From Gemmatimonadota bacterium (GTDB lineage Bacteria; Gemmatimonadota; Gemmatimonadetes; Gemmatimonadales; GWC2-71-9): DNA of 64,000 bases. Position numbers and translations under genes: made by a program. This document shows positions 10,752 through 20,174 of this stretch, piece after piece. Below the pieces are notes generated by a model, which saw nothing but the letters and a program-made list of their open reading frames with translations, was not told where the DNA came from and searched no databases. Location: the NCBI GenBank assembly GCA_029262195.1, contig JAJCZX010000030.1, positions 124,001 to 188,000 of the forward strand, written 5' to 3'. Position 1 is the stretch's first letter; every line of letters starts with the position of its first letter.

Positions 10752-11500
10752 TGCCGAGAACAGGTCCCTACGAATTGGGTTTTTATATCTCACCGGACTC
10801 CACCCCGCTGCTCGACATAGGGTGCAACACCGGGGAGTTGATGCAATACGCCCTCAATCTCGGCGTCAGCGAGGTTCACGGAATCGACATCAATCGAGTG
10901 GCCATAGACAAGGCGAAAGCCGTCTTCGAAAACGATGACCGGGCCACGGTAACCCACACTTCGGCGGACAATATTCCATTGGCAAATGACTCGGTGAATT
11001 TTATCGTGTGCAGTGAGGTTCTTGAGCATGTCCCATCGCATCTGCTCCCCGCGGTAATCTCTGAGGCTCGGAGAGTTATCAAACCCGGGGGCCGTTTCGT
11101 TATTACCGTCCCTCACCATGGGCTTTTCGATTTTCTCGACCCTGCCAACGTCCGCTTCACATTCCCGAAACTATTCAGCCTGGTCTCCCGAGCCCTCGGG
11201 GGAGGTGGACGCGACGCCGGTTTCGAAGGAGAAAAACACGGGGTGGAACGGCACCACCATTTTTCGGTGGTTGAACTATCGCAGTTGCTCTCACCGGAAT
11301 TTTCTATAGATACGGTCAGGACCCGCGGAGCGTTTTTCTTCCCAATTCTGGAGGCACTCCAGTTTCCATTTTACCGCAAAGGTTGGGTTGATTCGTGGGC
11401 GTTCCGAATGCTGTCCAAGGCGCAGGAATTGGACTATCGAATCCCCTGGCCAAAAAGGCTCGCCTACAACGTGCTTGTCGTGGCGAGCCCCGGCGATTGA
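10751..11500 (+). CDS. Class I SAM-dependent methyltransferase
   Basis: A 249-residue methyltransferase (Methyltransf_11 type). Motif I LLDIGCNTGELMQ begins at only about residue 20, the acidic loop is VHGIDINR, motif IV is VNFIVCSEVLEHVP and VIKPGGRFVITVP follows. The start is GTG 10751, the only start codon in the open stretch of this frame. The very short N-terminus is unusual and may reflect a frameshift from the ATG at 10698. Its stop is one base from the end of the convergent tRNA. Likely acceptor: a sugar or lipid, unproven. Confidence 0.85.
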   Translation: MPRTGPYELGFYISPDSTPLLDIGCNTGELMQYALNLGVSEVHGIDINRVAIDKAKAVFENDDRATVTHTSADNIPLANDSVNFIVCSEVLEHVPSHLLPAVISEARRVIKPGGRFVITVPHHGLFDFLDPANVRFTFPKLFSLVSRALGGGGRDAGFEGEKHGVERHHHFSVVELSQLLSPEFSIDTVRTRGAFFFPILEALQFPFYRKGWVDSWAFRMLSKAQELDYRIPWPKRLAYNVLVVASPGD

Positions 11501-11501
11501 A

Positions 11502-11575
11502 TGGGCCCTGCAGGACTTGAACCTGCGACCATTCGATTATGAGTCGAGTGCTCTAACCAACTGAGCTAAGGGCCC
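11502..11575 (-). tRNA. tRNA with CAT anticodon, probably tRNA-Ile2 (lysidine type)
   Basis: A 74-base cloverleaf: acceptor GGGCCCT/AGGGCCC, discriminator A, D-loop AGTTGGTTA, anticodon arm CTCGA-CTCATAA-TCGAA, T-arm GCAGG-TTCAAGT-CCTGC. CAT can be elongator Met or Ile2. The CGACTCATAATCG arm and the GGCC-like acceptor resemble known Ile2 species more than elongator Met, so Ile2 is favoured. No CCA is encoded. Confidence 0.88.
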
Positions 11576-11609
11576 GGGTGCCCCAATATCACCACAGACC
11601 GTGCAGGAT

Positions 11610-12704
11610 TCAACCGCACACGTCCTGGTAGACCGCACGATGGCTTTCTACTGTGCGCTCAAGGGTAAACAGATCCTCAACTCTTTTGCGGGCGGCGGAC
11701 CCCATTTTGCTCCTGACAGACCGGTCCGACGCAATCCTGGTCAGCGCCTCGCGAAGAGCCTTAGGATCGCTCCGAGGGACCCTCAGGCCCGTGATGCCAG
11801 CTTCTGGCACCTCCTTGACTCCGGTCTCGAGATCCGTATAAACGACCGGCAAACCCGACGCCATCGCTTCAACCAAAACAACGCCGAACATCTCGGCCTC
11901 GGTTACGCTGGGCAAGACGAAGTAATCCGCAGCGCGATACAAATCCGGTAAATCACCCGCCGCAACCCCTCCGAGAAAACGCACCTGTTTTTCGATACCG
12001 AGAACATTGCGCTGGTTCTCCAACGATTCACGCAGAGGTCCCTCCCCAGCGATAGCGATCTTCAAATCGGACCCGGCAACAGCATCCAGCAGCACGTCCA
12101 GTCCTTTGTACCCCACAAGTCGCCCGACGAAAAGTCCTTCGGGTTCGTCCGCTCCACCATTCTTTTCTGAAGGCGGAAAGAAGCTCCGGTGATCAACTCC
12201 GAACGGAACTACCTGGACCTTGGATCGGAAACTGTCCAACTCATCACTAACATCGATGTGCGATTCCGTCGGCACCAGAATCCTGGCCGCGCGACGCAAC
12301 ACGGCATTTATCACTGGCATATAAAACGGCCGGGCAATTTTCTGACGTCTGACATCGGAGTGGTGGGTAACCACGATGGGCGCCTTGCACCTGGCCAGCG
12401 CCACAAGATCGGCAAGAGGGTTAGGGTGATGGAGGTGAACGACATCCGCCGTCCACCCGGCCGCAGCGAAGAGGCCCGGTGTAATTGGTTGCGACCAAAC
12501 GGTTGCCAGGTTCTTTCGTCTATCGATAACCAGACGCCCATCGCCTTCGACCGGTATCTCGTCGACCCTCGCTTCATCCTCGGCTGAACAGATTACTCGG
12601 ACGTCGTCGCCTTGTCGGGCTACGCCTTCCGCCAGGATCGAGACCACATGCTCCAAACCACCTTTAAATGGCGGGTAATACTTGCTAATGTGGAGAATTT
12701 TCAA
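11610..12704 (-). CDS. GT4-family glycosyltransferase
   Basis: A 364-residue retaining glycosyltransferase of the GT-B fold, likely transferring a sugar from a nucleotide donor to a lipid-linked glycan on the cytosolic face. It has an N-terminal Gly-rich loop (YYPPFKGGLEHVV), donor-site VGRLVGYKGLDVLLDAV, and the E-x7-E motif in EMFGVVLVEAMASGLPVV. TTG 12704 overlaps the stop of the WecA-like gene as TTGA, so it is coupled to the initiating transferase and may add the second sugar. Donor and linkage unknown. Confidence 0.9.
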   Translation of the reverse strand: MKILHISKYYPPFKGGLEHVVSILAEGVARQGDDVRVICSAEDEARVDEIPVEGDGRLVIDRRKNLATVWSQPITPGLFAAAGWTADVVHLHHPNPLADLVALARCKAPIVVTHHSDVRRQKIARPFYMPVINAVLRRAARILVPTESHIDVSDELDSFRSKVQVVPFGVDHRSFFPPSEKNGGADEPEGLFVGRLVGYKGLDVLLDAVAGSDLKIAIAGEGPLRESLENQRNVLGIEKQVRFLGGVAAGDLPDLYRAADYFVLPSVTEAEMFGVVLVEAMASGLPVVYTDLETGVKEVPEAGITGLRVPRSDPKALREALTRIASDRSVRSKMGSAARKRVEDLFTLERTVESHRAVYQDVCG

Positions 12705-14176
12705 ACGGACTCCGAAGGGAAAACCTGATCGTGCCCCAGCCTCCTTGCGGCGGCAGACAGTGCCGGCTGTAACAGATCAAGCAAAAGATTTAAGTCCAAC
12801 ATCAGCGAGCTACGGCCGACCCGTCTTCTCAACCGAACCTCACCCCACCACTCTGTCGCTTCAAAGGGACATTTCACCTCCCATTCGTCAGGTTGGCGCT
12901 CGGGCCAACCCTCAACAAAAGCACCGTCGGAAATGTGCCACGCCATAAGAGGCAAACTGATGTCAATCCGGCTGGTCACGGTAAACACCACTGTGTCGAA
13001 TTCCCCACTGGAGAAAAGGACTTCAAGACCGTCACGAATGTCCTTCAAATCTTCCGTCGCTTCGAATCGCTCGGCTGCATACCTGAGCTGGACGTTCAAC
13101 GAGACTGACTTCGCACGCAAAACACCGAGCTTGGCCAGCCGGGCAAGTTCGTTGATTTCGTGAAGTCGCATGAACCGGACTACCAACCCGATCGAACCAC
13201 CCACCAGAATGATTGCCACTGCATAAGACCGCACGTTAGTGTTGAAGAACAGCATTGACGTCAAGGCGAACAAGGCGCTGGCACCATAGACCACTGCCGT
13301 AACCTGGCGGGCCGATAGTCCAGCCTTTTTAAGTTGGTGATGCACATGTCGATCGTCGCGCTGAAACACGGATTGACCAGCGACAAACCGCCTCAGGACG
13401 GTCGTGGTTGTATCGAAGATCGGCAGGGCAAACGCGGCCAGAGGCACAGCAACCGCTACAAGAGTCGCTCCTTTCGTTGTGCCCCCGATGGCAAACCCCG
13501 CCAGCATAAAGCCTGCAACCATTGATCCCGAGTCACCTAAAAACGCTTTGGCTGGCGGATAGTTGAATGGCAAGAATCCAAGTAAGGCCCCGGCGAGCCC
13601 GGCTGTTGCTAATCCGACGGCAGGGTTCCCTACTCTGGCTGACATGATGACGATTGCCGTCGCGCTAAACAGTGCCGAGCCCGCTGCCACTCCGTCAGCG
13701 CCGTCAAGCAGATTGAACGCGTTGGTCAATGCCACCAGCCAGACCACGGTGACAACAAGCGACATCGTCGGCCCCAGTTCGATTGGGCCGCCAGGCAGAG
13801 ACAGAACTTCGACCCGGGCGCCAAGCCAAAAAACGCCGGCGGCGATCAACACCTGCGCAGGCAGTTTGATGCGCGCGGTTAGAGGGGAAAAATCGTCCAG
13901 CGTTCCGAGCACCAATATTCCCAGGGACCCCAGCAGGACAGGTCGCAATACAGGCGACGCGGAGAGGATCGTCCAGCCCGTTGGAGTGAATAGAACTCCG
14001 CCTAGAACAAGCGCAGTTGCAGTACCCAGAGTTATGCCCCATCCGCCTATTCTTGGGACGGGGGGCTGTCGGGTATTATCAACAACGTTTAATCTGGTAC
14101 CAAGGGTTACCATTAGCGGCATAAGCAACAGCGTTGAAAACGCCGCTAACATGAAGACCAATAGGAACGAACCCAT
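12701..14176 (-). CDS. wecA: WecA/TagO-like polyprenyl-phosphate GlcNAc-1-phosphate transferase with long C-terminal extension
   Basis: Integral membrane initiating transferase (GT4/MraY-WecA superfamily) that loads a HexNAc-1-phosphate onto undecaprenyl phosphate. The core is about residues 1-330, with about ten membrane segments and the catalytic motifs LGTLDDFSPLTARIK, NAFNLLDGADGVAAG, AFLGDSGSM and DRHVHHQL. After the last membrane segment about 150 soluble residues follow (RFEATEDLKDIRDGLEVLF, then WEVKCPFEATEWWGEVRL), a region absent from E. coli WecA, with a loosely GAF-like pattern. It is divergent from the glycosyltransferase train at 14258, so it may start that polysaccharide. Confidence 0.9.
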   Translation of the reverse strand: MGSFLLVFMLAAFSTLLLMPLMVTLGTRLNVVDNTRQPPVPRIGGWGITLGTATALVLGGVLFTPTGWTILSASPVLRPVLLGSLGILVLGTLDDFSPLTARIKLPAQVLIAAGVFWLGARVEVLSLPGGPIELGPTMSLVVTVVWLVALTNAFNLLDGADGVAAGSALFSATAIVIMSARVGNPAVGLATAGLAGALLGFLPFNYPPAKAFLGDSGSMVAGFMLAGFAIGGTTKGATLVAVAVPLAAFALPIFDTTTTVLRRFVAGQSVFQRDDRHVHHQLKKAGLSARQVTAVVYGASALFALTSMLFFNTNVRSYAVAIILVGGSIGLVVRFMRLHEINELARLAKLGVLRAKSVSLNVQLRYAAERFEATEDLKDIRDGLEVLFSSGEFDTVVFTVTSRIDISLPLMAWHISDGAFVEGWPERQPDEWEVKCPFEATEWWGEVRLRRRVGRSSLMLDLNLLLDLLQPALSAAARRLGHDQVFPSESV

Positions 14177-14257
14177 TTACAAGCGCATCATCCTGGCCGA
14201 AAGTGATGACGAAGTAGCACCCCATTAAGTTGGTTTGTCAACTCAGCAAGGGAGTAA

Positions 14258-15271
14258 ATGAAGGTAACCATAGTTTCGCCTGGGTATTCGAGTAAGCCCG
14301 GTGGTGTTACCGCGCACACCGCGAGACTCATCGGAAATTGGACCCGCCTCGGCGCTTCAGTGCAGGTCGTTGAAAACTGCGAATCAGTCGTCCATGCCCT
14401 GAAAGAAATCAAAGGCTTTGGATCTACAGCCGTGCTGATCCACTACGTTCCCTTCCTTTATGGCCGACGCGGCGTTTCCCGTTTTCCTAAACTCCTGGTG
14501 AAGGGTCTTCATAAAATCGGAATTGAGACAACGCTCTTTGTTCACGAACCCGGCGTACCACCAACTCGCTTGCCCTGGATCCCTCTTTCAATTGCTCACA
14601 AGTTCCAACTGAGGACGCTCTGCAACCACCTTGACCACGTTGTCACACCGGTTCCGGCCTGGTTGCCGCTCCTCCCGCCCGGTGCCACAGTCTTTCCGGT
14701 CGGGTCCACGCTGGGCGAACCTGAAGAGCCCTTCACCACCGGCGCGGCCCTTGAGGCTCCGGTTGTTTTTTCCCCTTTTGCCGCCGGCCTTCAATGGGAG
14801 TGGATCGCGGACGCGGTAGCGGCGATCGACTCCGATCCCGGACTCATCATACTCGGAGCCGAACGCGAGACTTTTCGAAACCATCCGCAGACATCGCCCT
14901 TCTACGACTCCGAATGGGATTTCAAAGGCTATCTCCCCGGAGACGAAGTACTGAGCCTGCTTTCCCGAGCCCGCTGTGTCCTCGCCCCGTACGTAGACGG
15001 GCTGACTTCCAGGCGAACTTCGGCTATGGCGACACTGGCCACTGGAACCCGTTTGATAACCTGCAAAGGACACCTGTTTGACCCTGCGTTCGATATTCCC
15101 CATATATCTCCCGTTAATAACCGGAGCGAATTCGCGACAATGGCGGCTACTATTTGGACGGAAGAAGAAAACGACAAAGAAAGGACACAGCGGTTCCATT
15201 GGTTCCGGGACGAATTGGACAGCACCGCGCTTGATGAAAAATTGCTTGCTCTGATGAATTCCGGGGCATGA
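14258..15271 (+). CDS. GT4-like glycosyltransferase with degenerate donor motif
   Basis: A 337-residue GT-B protein. N-terminal SPGYSSKPGGVTAHTARL is typical of GT4 acceptor domains. In the C-terminal half the usual E-x7-E motif is replaced by DGLTSRRTSAMATLATGTRLI, so the first Glu is missing and the donor site is unusual. ATG 14258 has AAGGGAG close upstream. It is the first gene of the plus-strand train and overlaps the next gene as ATGA. It could be a specialised transferase or a non-catalytic partner; I cannot decide. Confidence 0.8.
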   Translation: MKVTIVSPGYSSKPGGVTAHTARLIGNWTRLGASVQVVENCESVVHALKEIKGFGSTAVLIHYVPFLYGRRGVSRFPKLLVKGLHKIGIETTLFVHEPGVPPTRLPWIPLSIAHKFQLRTLCNHLDHVVTPVPAWLPLLPPGATVFPVGSTLGEPEEPFTTGAALEAPVVFSPFAAGLQWEWIADAVAAIDSDPGLIILGAERETFRNHPQTSPFYDSEWDFKGYLPGDEVLSLLSRARCVLAPYVDGLTSRRTSAMATLATGTRLITCKGHLFDPAFDIPHISPVNNRSEFATMAATIWTEEENDKERTQRFHWFRDELDSTALDEKLLALMNSGA

Positions 15272-16419
15272 GAACGGTCCTGGTTCTACCCGATGCCCCC
15301 TTACCGACGGGCAGCGCTGCCGGCAGGTGGTACTACCACCTTGCCGCGACCCTCCCCACCCTGACCGAGACGCTAGACGTGTTTTACATCTACGACTCGG
15401 AAGCTCAGGCAGCCCAGGTCCGCGAACTTCTCGGCGACGGGCCCAACATCTCCGGTTTCGTTCGCGGTACAGCCAAATCCAAACTGGCGTCCGCGCGAGA
15501 GCCTTATCGCTACCACTTCAGCGACGCCATGACTTCGGCCCTGGAAAACCGACTCCTGGAACCCTATGACGTTTTGCACCTTGAGCAACTCTGGACCGGT
15601 TGGATCGGGCTTGCCCATAAAGCTCGGTCTCTCTTGAACGTTCACTACCTTTTTTGCATCGACCTCAAAAGAGCCCCCTACAGTTCCTTCAAGGATAGGC
15701 TTCTCAGGCAACGGTCGCTGCAGTCGGAGAAGGAACTCCTGCGGTCGTTTCCCTTTCTCACGACTGTTACCGGTCGTTTGGAGAAGGAGGTAGCCACAAT
15801 CGCTCCTGTCGCCAGCGTACAAACCCTCCCCTTCGCGTTCGACGTCGCACGCTACGAACCAAAGACTGCCGCCACAGGGGAATCGTTGACTGTTGGTTTG
15901 GTCGGTTCTTTCAATTGGTTTCCGACTCTTTCCGCGGCCAGACGCCTGGTGAGCAACATCTGGCCCCACATAAAAAAAGCGGTACCCGAGGCCCGACTCA
16001 GCCTGATAGGAAGGTCGGCAAACGATTTTCAACTACCCGCTGATTCTTCCGACATCCAGATTTTCGCCGATGTTGACGACATCGAAGAATTTTTCAAAAC
16101 CCTGGACGTGATGGTTTACGCGCCGGACGATTCCAGCGGGATCAAAGTCAAAGTTCTTGAAGCCATGGCCTGGGGCGTCCCCGTCGTAGGAAACGGCGCG
16201 GCGTTCGAAGGTCTTTCCGTTACGGACGGGGAAAATGTGGGCCTCAGCGAGACAGACGAAGGACTTTGCTCCCGGGCGGTAAAGGTTTTGACAGACCGCA
16301 ATCACGCCCGGTCGATTCGGGAAGAAGCGCGACGGCTGGTAGACGAACACTATGCCACCAACGGGACCCTCACCACCCTGCTGACAATGTACGAATCAAT
16401 CCGAGACACCGCAGGGTGA
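15268..16419 (+). CDS. GT4-family glycosyltransferase
   Basis: A 383-residue GT-B glycosyltransferase. N-terminal LPDAPLPTGSAAGRWYYHL resembles the loop of the sugar transferases seen in exopolysaccharide loci. The donor domain shows VGLVGSFNWFPTLSAARRL and SGIKVKVLEAMAWGVPVV, where the first Glu of the classic motif is replaced by Ser-Gly-Ile-Lys, as in the SIKV/RIKILEA subgroup. ATG overlaps the previous stop as ATGA and its own stop overlaps the next start as GTGA, so the three are translated as a unit. Donor unknown. Confidence 0.85.
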   Translation: MRTVLVLPDAPLPTGSAAGRWYYHLAATLPTLTETLDVFYIYDSEAQAAQVRELLGDGPNISGFVRGTAKSKLASAREPYRYHFSDAMTSALENRLLEPYDVLHLEQLWTGWIGLAHKARSLLNVHYLFCIDLKRAPYSSFKDRLLRQRSLQSEKELLRSFPFLTTVTGRLEKEVATIAPVASVQTLPFAFDVARYEPKTAATGESLTVGLVGSFNWFPTLSAARRLVSNIWPHIKKAVPEARLSLIGRSANDFQLPADSSDIQIFADVDDIEEFFKTLDVMVYAPDDSSGIKVKVLEAMAWGVPVVGNGAAFEGLSVTDGENVGLSETDEGLCSRAVKVLTDRNHARSIREEARRLVDEHYATNGTLTTLLTMYESIRDTAG

Positions 16420-17576
16420 AGATCGCGCTTGATGGACGTGGCCTGGCAAACAGATCCCAGCGTGGGATGGATCGTTACGTCACAGGTCTGGCAAGGCAAC
16501 TACTCGAGTTAGGAGTCGACGTCTCACTGCTTTACCAGCCCGGTGCGCCGCCGAGGCAGGAACACCTTGAGGGGTTCGAACCGGCCCTTGTTCCGGTGCC
16601 CGGCACGGGAATCAAATGGGAGCAAAATTCGCTGGCGCGGGCCCTCGGGAGTTTCGACCTCTATCACGCTCCTTACGAGCACGGCATCCCATTACTGGCA
16701 CCGGTCCCTCGCCTCCTCACGATCCACAGCGTCACACTGCACAGTTACGAGAACCTGATCTCATCGGGAAAATTACGCGGTTCAATTAAAGATTACCTCG
16801 ATGTAGAGCACGGCTCCCGTTATCCTTCGTGGCCCAACCTCTACTGGTACTTGCAGGTTCTCCGGGCAAACCATTTTCTCGTCCCGAGTGAGTTTTCTAA
16901 ACAAGAAGCCCAGGATTTTTTGCACATTAATCCGCGACGAATCACAGTCACGCCGCTTGCACTGGCATCAATCTTTTTGAAACCCCCGGTCACCGAGGAG
17001 CAGCGCAGCGATATCATCCAGGAGTACGGGCTGACCACGCCGTTTATTCTTTTCGTTGGAGGGTTCGAAAAGCACAAAAACGTCCAGGGTATTGTGAATG
17101 TTTACCGCAAGGTGGTAGCCCAACGTCCCGACGTATCTCTGGTTCTCATTGGAACCAAGGACACTCCAGATTGGCTAGTTCGGGAAGCCCAACCACGCCA
17201 GGGCGACGGCGCGACGATAAAGGTCCTTTCAAACATCGGAGCCGACCTACCCTACATTTACGAAATGGCATCCGTTTTCCTATCTATGTCATGGCGGGAA
17301 TCCTTCTGTCTTCCTCTCCTTGAATCGATGTCGCGTGGCACCCCTGTGGTTGCCAGCGATTGGGGTGCCGGTCCTTCGGTTGCGGGGGATACTATCGCCG
17401 CAACGTTCGTGGACCCTCGCGACATCGATGCTGCGACTGAGGCTGTATTAGAGACACTCCAAACCTGCGAAGACCAACCGGTGAAAGATGCCGCCAGATC
17501 GGCCTCCAGCCGGTTCACGTGGAAGGAATGCGCCTCACGCACCATCGAAGCCTACGAGAAAGTCCTCAGAGCGTGA
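16416..17576 (+). CDS. GT4-family glycosyltransferase
   Basis: A 386-residue glycosyltransferase of the mannosyltransferase-like GT4 group. N-terminal IALDGRGLANRSQRGMDRY with following LPVPGTGIKWEQ-like text matches the loop that binds acceptor. The donor domain has LFVGGFEKHKNVQGIVNVY and SWRESFCLPLLESMSRGTPVV with the E-x7-E motif intact. The open frame extends to 16266, but GTG 16416 fits the family N-terminus and overlaps the previous stop as GTGA. Linkage unknown. Confidence 0.88.
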   Translation: MKIALDGRGLANRSQRGMDRYVTGLARQLLELGVDVSLLYQPGAPPRQEHLEGFEPALVPVPGTGIKWEQNSLARALGSFDLYHAPYEHGIPLLAPVPRLLTIHSVTLHSYENLISSGKLRGSIKDYLDVEHGSRYPSWPNLYWYLQVLRANHFLVPSEFSKQEAQDFLHINPRRITVTPLALASIFLKPPVTEEQRSDIIQEYGLTTPFILFVGGFEKHKNVQGIVNVYRKVVAQRPDVSLVLIGTKDTPDWLVREAQPRQGDGATIKVLSNIGADLPYIYEMASVFLSMSWRESFCLPLLESMSRGTPVVASDWGAGPSVAGDTIAATFVDPRDIDAATEAVLETLQTCEDQPVKDAARSASSRFTWKECASRTIEAYEKVLRA

Positions 17577-17598
17577 CCAACCAGGGAGCAACCTGAAG

Positions 17599-19092
17599 GT
17601 GCGGGCGAAACGCACGGCGCTGAACTTCTTGTCGACGACGGGTCTCACCGTAGTCGTAACGGTGGCTGGTTTCGTTGCAACTCCACTTCTCATTGATTGG
17701 CTGGGTGCTGAAAAGTTCGGTGCCTTCCGGGCCGCTCAGGATTGGCTTGGACACCTGATGATCATCGAACTGGGCATCGGCGGAGCTCTTCTTCCCACCC
17801 TCGCTCAGGCGGTCCTCAAAGGACGCGACAACGTAAAAGCCGTGCTCACAGCAGGGACGTGGGCCTACGTCCGCGTCGCAGTTCGCGCGGGGGTTGTCGG
17901 AGCCATCCTCCTGTTATCGATCACCAGATTGATACCGGTTTCCGGCGAAACTGCAAGCGACCTGCGCGTTGGATTCGCGATAGGGTTGGCCGCGCTGTTG
18001 GTTCTGCCGCTTACTCCGTTCCGCCTATTGATGGAGAGCAGGCAGCGCGGATACATCGTCAACTTCATAACAGCGGGGCAGAACCTTTTAATTATAGGCC
18101 TGGCCCTCTGGTTCGCGTCCGAAGGGCTGGGCATAACAGGTCAGTTCACTGCGAACCTCGTAGGAGTCCTGACATTCAGCCTTGTACTCGCTGCCATGGG
18201 CTTCAAGTACGTGGTCGGTCCATCAACCGACTCCCGGGATGCAGCAAATGCGATTAAGTCCCTCAGCGGCCCCAATTTCGTCGTTAGCATCTGTGGACGT
18301 TTGATGTACACGATCGACAACATCGTGGTTACACTGTTCCTGGGTCCAATTGCCCTGGTTCCCTTTTTCTTGACCCAGCGATTGGCCAACGTTGCATTGA
18401 CTCAACTCCAGGCCGTGGGCAACGCAGCCTGGGCCGCTCTCGCTGAAATCCACTTCCAGGGGCACAAAGACCTTTTCGTAGAACGACTGCTTGAGTTGAC
18501 AAAAATTGTCGGAGTTCTGGCTGGAGCGTTGCTCGTCCCGATTGCCGCTTACAACCCTCAGTTCATTGAACTCTGGGTCGGCTCGGAAAACTACGCAGGT
18601 CAGGCAATCACTATCCTGGCATCCCTCAACGCCGCGTTTCTCGCCCTGGCTTCGCTCTGGGGGTGGGCAGCAACCGGTACAGGCCACATTAATCTCCTGG
18701 TGCTTCCGAGCATCGCCGCCACCGCTATTAACCTCGGCCTCACCCTTGCCCTGGTACCTGCCATCGGTCCTGTGGGGGCCCTTATCGGAACGACAACAGG
18801 TCATTTACTGGTCAACGTGTGGCGCCTTCCAATAATTATCGACTCCGCGTTTGGTAAATTCTCCGGTACCGTATTCAGATTCCTAGCGGCCCTCGGAGCG
18901 ATGTGCGCTATTTACTTTGTGGTGCTTTACAAGCTGTCCAGCAGCGTCGGAGCTCTTTCCTGGGTCGGATTGCTCCTTCACCTCGCGGGTTCAGCATTAC
19001 TTTTTCTGGGCATCGCCTGGTTCCTGTTGTTCACCACAGCTGATCGAGAAAGGGCCCGTACTCTGCTGAAAGGAGCCCGAGGATCCGCTTGA
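17599..19092 (+). CDS. Wzx-like polysaccharide flippase (MOP superfamily)
   Basis: Integral membrane protein of about 497 residues with 12-14 predicted hydrophobic segments, of the MATE/Wzx (MOP) exporter superfamily that flips undecaprenyl-linked repeat units to the periplasm. N-terminal FLSTTGLTVVVTVAGFVATPLLIDWLG-type segment, described in part, is typical. GTG 17599 is used; AGGGAG lies about 10 bases upstream, and the frame is open further upstream into the previous gene, where it would overlap by about 90 bases. It sits inside the glycosyltransferase train and pairs with the Wzy-like gene at 21283. Confidence 0.85.
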   Translation: MRAKRTALNFLSTTGLTVVVTVAGFVATPLLIDWLGAEKFGAFRAAQDWLGHLMIIELGIGGALLPTLAQAVLKGRDNVKAVLTAGTWAYVRVAVRAGVVGAILLLSITRLIPVSGETASDLRVGFAIGLAALLVLPLTPFRLLMESRQRGYIVNFITAGQNLLIIGLALWFASEGLGITGQFTANLVGVLTFSLVLAAMGFKYVVGPSTDSRDAANAIKSLSGPNFVVSICGRLMYTIDNIVVTLFLGPIALVPFFLTQRLANVALTQLQAVGNAAWAALAEIHFQGHKDLFVERLLELTKIVGVLAGALLVPIAAYNPQFIELWVGSENYAGQAITILASLNAAFLALASLWGWAATGTGHINLLVLPSIAATAINLGLTLALVPAIGPVGALIGTTTGHLLVNVWRLPIIIDSAFGKFSGTVFRFLAALGAMCAIYFVVLYKLSSSVGALSWVGLLLHLAGSALLFLGIAWFLLFTTADRERARTLLKGARGSA

Positions 19093-20174
19093 ACATAGGG
19101 TTCGTTGTACACGACTACGACCGGGGTGAAGGCCACGGTCGCTACGCATGCGAAATAGTTGAACGAATTTCCGACGTTCACGACGTAACTCTTTATGCGC
19201 GCAATATTACGACTCAGCCACCAGCGTCCGTAGAGGTTATCGAGGTCAAAGCACTATCCAGACCTTCATACGGCACTGTAGTGACATTTCCCGGTGCATT
19301 TGACCGGATTCGCAAAAAACACGACGTAGTGCATGCTCAGGGGTGGTCTACGCGGAACGCCGATGTCGTCACTGCCCACATCTGTCTGGCCTCCTGGCGC
19401 AGGGCGGTTGCCGCACAGCATATGACATCGGGATGGGGTGAGAAGTTGTTTGGCGGATACGTAGAGAGGTCAGAGGGGGCGCTTTACCGCGAAGCAACGA
19501 GAGCCATCATAGCGCCGAGCATGGCGGTTGCAACAGACCTACGCCACCACTACAAAACGACCCGTGACATCACCGTTGTCCCTCACGGTTTTTCACCTCC
19601 ACAGGTTGACCGCACTTCCTCAGAGGCCCGATCGCAGCTGGGGATAGAACACTTCGGATTCACGGCTCTTTATGTCGGAGACGCCCGCAAGGGCCTTGAG
19701 AATTCAATTATTGCCCTCGGCATGACCGAGGAAACAAACCTTGTGGCCGTTACCAGAACGCCACTCGGGTGGTATCAGAAACTGGCAGAAGAAAGTGGCG
19801 TTGCCGCCCGGATCAAATGGGTCGGCGGTATGAAAGACACGAGCGTGGCCTACGCCGCAGCGGACGTGTTGCTACACCCGACGGTTTACGACGCGTTCGG
19901 ACTGGTGGTATCTGAAGCCATGTCAGCCCACTTGCCCGTGATTGTTTCGACCAACGCTGGCGTCTCTGAGCTGGTCGAGCACAACCAGACCGGATGGATA
20001 CTCCCGTCGACCGACTCGGAGTCCATCGCCATGCAATTATCTCGGGTCCGCAACCGAAGCGATCGATTATCAGAGGTCGCGAATGCAGCCCTGGCAGTTG
20101 CTCAAGCCAACACCTGGGACCACAACGCGGAAAAGGTCCTGGAAGTTTACGATCGAGTACGGAGAAGCCCATGA
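19089..20174 (+). CDS. GT4-family glycosyltransferase
   Basis: A 361-residue GT-B glycosyltransferase. The N-terminal HDYDRGEGHGRYACEIVERI loop and the C-terminal ALYVGDARKGLENSI and YDAFGLVVSEAMSAHLPVI blocks are visible; the first residue of the E-x7-E motif is Asp. TTG 19089 overlaps the flippase stop as TTGA and the gene ends in an ATGA overlap with the next. It is coupled to its neighbours in the cluster 1 operon. Donor and acceptor unknown. Confidence 0.87.
   Translation: MNIGFVVHDYDRGEGHGRYACEIVERISDVHDVTLYARNITTQPPASVEVIEVKALSRPSYGTVVTFPGAFDRIRKKHDVVHAQGWSTRNADVVTAHICLASWRRAVAAQHMTSGWGEKLFGGYVERSEGALYREATRAIIAPSMAVATDLRHHYKTTRDITVVPHGFSPPQVDRTSSEARSQLGIEHFGFTALYVGDARKGLENSIIALGMTEETNLVAVTRTPLGWYQKLAEESGVAARIKWVGGMKDTSVAYAAADVLLHPTVYDAFGLVVSEAMSAHLPVIVSTNAGVSELVEHNQTGWILPSTDSESIAMQLSRVRNRSDRLSEVANAALAVAQANTWDHNAEKVLEVYDRVRRSP

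Noticed and set aside
10560-11575. Integration site or mobile element at the two tRNA genes
   Set aside because: No integrase, transposase or duplicated tRNA 3' end is seen nearby.
16266-16415. Longer N-terminus for the glycosyltransferase at 16416
   Set aside because: It overlaps the previous gene by 150 bases; GTG 16416 gives the family N-terminus and a GTGA overlap.
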